Source: Phycisphaerae bacterium (GTDB lineage: Bacteria; Planctomycetota; Phycisphaerae; Sedimentisphaerales; SG8-4). Taken from it: a stretch of 6,933 nucleotides of DNA. Shown here in pieces: positions 5,304-6,933 of the stretch. A model generated the notes under the pieces. It was not told where the DNA came from. It did no database searches and saw nothing but the letters and a program-made list of their open reading frames with translations. The stretch spans positions 1 through 6,933 of the forward strand of contig JAUXAH010000095.1 of assembly GCA_030614945.1 (NCBI GenBank), in the 5' to 3' direction. Numbering within the stretch: position 1 is the stretch's first letter; the number at the start of each line of letters is the position of its first letter. The translations under genes and the position numbers were made by a program.

Positions 5304-5316
5304 AGCCCGCCCTACA
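5294..5316. repeat. Dispersed palindrome, GGGCTGAAGCCC type
   Basis: GGGC (5297-5300) and GCCC (5305-5308) enclose TGAA, within GTTGGGCTGAAGCCCGCC followed by CTACA. From memory this is a frequent intergenic repeat in environmental bacterial genomes. It supplies the in-frame TGA that ends the repaired remnant gene. Confidence 0.5.
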
Positions 5317-5349
5317 ATCTTGAGGCTGCCACGCGGTCGCTGAGAGACT

Positions 5350-5375
5350 GGATTCCCGCTTTCGCGGGAATGACA
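5350..5375. repeat. Dispersed palindrome, ATTCCCGC...GCGGGAAT type
   Basis: ATTCCCGC (5352-5359) and GCGGGAAT (5364-5371) form a perfect 8-bp stem with a TTTC loop, flanked by GG before and GACA after. This is the repeat whose translation, WIPAFAGMT, is often seen in wrongly called proteins; here it is intergenic. The ATTCCC/GGGAAT core resembles the Neisseria dRS3 repeat, but that alone says nothing about relatedness. Confidence 0.65.
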
Positions 5376-5397
5376 GCGCGACAGCAGACTGGAGTAT

Positions 5398-5427
5398 ACC
5401 CCACAGTTATGTGTGGGGTTTTATTTC
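5398..5427 (+). terminator. Probable rho-independent terminator of the 5188 remnant unit
   Basis: ACCCCACA (5398-5405) pairs perfectly with TGTGGGGT (5412-5419) over 8 bp with a six-base loop, followed by TTTATTTC. With no intact plus-strand gene upstream since 4471, it most simply ends the decayed unit that starts at 5188. It may also work with the next hairpin. Confidence 0.6.
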
Positions 5428-5438
5428 AGATAAATCCG

Positions 5439-5483
5439 GCGCTCAGTCGATATAGAAATCGGTTGGGCGCTTTCTTGTTTTTT
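5439..5483 (+). terminator. Strong terminator-like hairpin directly in front of rnr (possible attenuator)
   Basis: The arms at 5439-5451 (GCGCTCAGTCGAT) and 5458-5470 (ATCGGTTGGGCGC) pair at all 13 positions, three of them G-U, around a six-base loop. They are followed by TTTCTTGTTTTTT (5471-5483). The T-run ends 13 bases before the rnr ATG, leaving no room for a separate promoter, so it could be a leader attenuator. Confidence 0.65.
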
Positions 5484-5496
5484 GCAGATTGGTCAA

Positions 5497-6933
5497 ATGC
5501 CTGAAATTTTCAAAAGAAAAATAGTTAAGTTATTGAAGCACTCTGATTACGCACCGCTGAAACTTTCACAACTGTCCAAGGCATTAGGTGTAAGTTCGGA
5601 AGATTATCCCCAGTTCAAAGAGGCCTTCGACCAACTGCGTCAAGCTGGACACGTGGTGATAGGTGCGGGTAATTTGATTAGTCTGCCGGCGTTGTCCGGG
5701 CGGGTCATAGGGACATTCAGAGCAAACCCCAGAGGATTTGGCTTCATAACACCGCTCGAACCCCATTCGCACGGTGATTTATTTGTACCGCCGAGCGCAA
5801 CAGGCGATGCAATGACCGGCGATATCGTTGCCGTCAAGGTTGTAAAAAAAGGTAAACGCGCCGGACAGATGCGATACAGCGGCAAAGTGGTCGAGATTCT
5901 TGAACGAGCACAAAACAGATTCGTCGGAACTTTATTAAAAGGGCCCGACGGATGGATTGTTCAGCCGGATGGGACGAGCTTTTTCGAGCCGATTTCTGTT
6001 GATGATGTCGGCGCAAAAGGGGCCAGGGGGAAAGATAAAGTTGTGGTCGAAATACTTTCGTATCCGACGGAAAAATATCTGGCCCGCGGCGTAATTATTG
6101 AGGTGCTCGGCAAAGCAGGACGATATGAAAGCGAGATAAAGTCAATAATTCGCCAGTTTCATTTGCCGAGCGAATTTGATGCTGATTGCATCGAGCAGGC
6201 CCGCGAAGCTGCCGGCGAATTTAATGCCGAGCAACCCGATGCAAGAGAGGACATAACGAGAAAGGTGATTATTACGATTGACCCGCCGGATGCAAAAGAT
6301 TTTGACGATGCGATAAGTCTTGAGAAGGATTCTGACGGCCACTGGGTTCTGGGCGTTCATATTGCCGATGTCAGTAATTTTGTGTCAGCGGATTCGCCGC
6401 TGGATATTGAAGCGAAAGAGCGTGGAAACAGCGTATATCTGCCGGGCAAAACGATTGCGATGCTGCCGGAGATTTTAAGTAACGGTATATGCAGTCTTCA
6501 GCCCGGCCAGAAGCGTTTTGTTAAAAGTGTGTATTTGACCTACGACGGTGATGGTAACGTTTTGTGTCGGCGTTTTGCTAACTCTGTTATGCTTTCGGCG
6601 CAGCGCTTGACCTACAAAGAAGCAGATAAGATTTTGAAAGGCCGTACAAAATCAGTTAAGCCGGAAGTGGTTGAGCTGCTGAGAAATATGGAGGTGCTCA
6701 GCCGAATGATTGAAAGACGGCGAACGAAGAACGGAATGCTCCATCTGGATTTGCCGGAAACAGAATTGATAATGGACAAATCAAGACGGGTCGTGGACGC
6801 TTGCCCCGCGGATGACAGCTATCCGCATACGATAATCGAAATGTTTATGGTGGAGGCCAATGAGGCGGTGGCTTCGCTTCTGGACAGGCAGAATGTCGGC
6901 TTTATGCGGCGGATTCATCCGGAGCCGGATGCT
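5497..6933 (+). CDS. rnr: Ribonuclease R, N-terminal 479 residues (cut by window edge)
   Basis: This 3'-to-5' exoribonuclease of the RNase II/R family is processive through structured RNA and acts in mRNA decay and rRNA quality control in the cytoplasm. Visible order: an N-terminal winged helix (about 3-65, KIVKLLKHSDYAPLKLSQL), a first cold-shock domain (68-118, GRVIGTFRANPRGFGF then DLFVPP), a second OB-fold (about 129-210) and the RNB catalytic domain from about 250. The metal-binding aspartates are Asp262, Asp268, Asp270 and Asp271 in IDPPDAKDFDDAI. Further RNB signatures are GVHIADVSNFV, ERGNSVYLPG, MLPEILSNGICSL and the terminal FMRRIHPEPDA. The helical N-terminal domain favours RNase R over RNase II. 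The C-terminal RNB part and S1 domain lie outside. The start at 5497 gives the normal family N-terminus but lacks a clear Shine-Dalgarno. A terminator-like hairpin sits immediately upstream. Confidence 0.95.
   Translation, partial: MPEIFKRKIVKLLKHSDYAPLKLSQLSKALGVSSEDYPQFKEAFDQLRQAGHVVIGAGNLISLPALSGRVIGTFRANPRGFGFITPLEPHSHGDLFVPPSATGDAMTGDIVAVKVVKKGKRAGQMRYSGKVVEILERAQNRFVGTLLKGPDGWIVQPDGTSFFEPISVDDVGAKGARGKDKVVVEILSYPTEKYLARGVIIEVLGKAGRYESEIKSIIRQFHLPSEFDADCIEQAREAAGEFNAEQPDAREDITRKVIITIDPPDAKDFDDAISLEKDSDGHWVLGVHIADVSNFVSADSPLDIEAKERGNSVYLPGKTIAMLPEILSNGICSLQPGQKRFVKSVYLTYDGDGNVLCRRFANSVMLSAQRLTYKEADKILKGRTKSVKPEVVELLRNMEVLSRMIERRRTKNGMLHLDLPETELIMDKSRRVVDACPADDSYPHTIIEMFMVEANEAVASLLDRQNVGFMRRIHPEPDA

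Larger units (their letters stand above)
4942..5496. other. 555-base stretch without an intact gene
   Basis: Between the small membrane-protein gene and rnr no intact gene is seen. The stretch holds the minus-strand promoter (5001-5029), an inverted repeat (5043-5058), a G-run of eight (5088-5095), a possible plus-strand promoter (5116-5145), a frameshifted signal-peptide remnant (5188-5303), two dispersed palindromes (5294-5316, 5350-5375) and two terminator-like hairpins (5398-5427, 5439-5483). Confidence 0.7.

Noticed and set aside
5316..5350. Coding continuation reading NLEAATRSLRDW in the repaired frame of the 5188 remnant
   Set aside because: It lies between two dispersed palindromes and beyond an in-frame TGA. 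It may be a scrap of the lost gene, but 12 residues are too few to claim it.

Overview
The window is an ordinary chromosomal housekeeping neighbourhood with accessory small genes and repeat debris between the core genes. Gene content (an SHMT with a eukaryote-like active-site segment, S20, RNase R, TPR and HEAT proteins), moderate GC and several families of short dispersed palindromic repeats suggest a free-living environmental bacterium. The style fits Planctomycetota (Phycisphaerae-like) best. That placement is an inference from protein flavour, not a demonstrated assignment.

Layout. On the minus strand, 1-212 is the N-terminal part of a NUDIX/MutT-like predicted phosphoesterase, cut by the window edge. 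It lies downstream of glyA (301-1572, minus), with a short palindromic repeat filling the gap. A compact divergent control region (about 1573-1779) separates glyA from a plus-strand TPR gene (1780-3186). Its two predicted -35 boxes overlap inside a perfect 6-2-6 palindrome. The TPR gene is followed 52 bases later by rpsT (3239-3514, GTG start, good Shine-Dalgarno). A degenerate 7-bp repeat and a probable terminator close that unit. A HEAT-repeat lipoprotein gene (3695-4471, plus) follows, and then a convergent minus-strand gene (4654-4941) for a small single-span membrane protein with a striking Tyr/Asp-rich tail. That small gene has a well-formed promoter and a strong terminator of its own.

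From 4942 to 5496 (555 bases) there is no intact gene, but the stretch is not empty. It holds the promoter of the small gene, an inverted repeat beside it, and what looks like the broken start of a secreted-protein gene at 5188-5303: Shine-Dalgarno, start codon and signal peptide, interrupted at a run of seven T. Two dispersed palindromic repeats and two successive terminator-like hairpins follow. rnr (RNase R) begins at 5497 and runs off the right edge, with its N-terminal winged helix, cold-shock domains and the catalytic aspartate cluster visible.

Functionally the core genes concern one-carbon/serine-glycine metabolism (glyA), ribosome assembly (rpsT) and RNA turnover (rnr). I see no defence system, mobile element with a transposase, CRISPR array, tRNA or rRNA. 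The most interesting points are regulatory or degenerative: the shared glyA/TPR control region, the terminator that sits directly in front of rnr, the frameshifted secreted-protein remnant, and the Tyr/Asp-tailed membrane protein.
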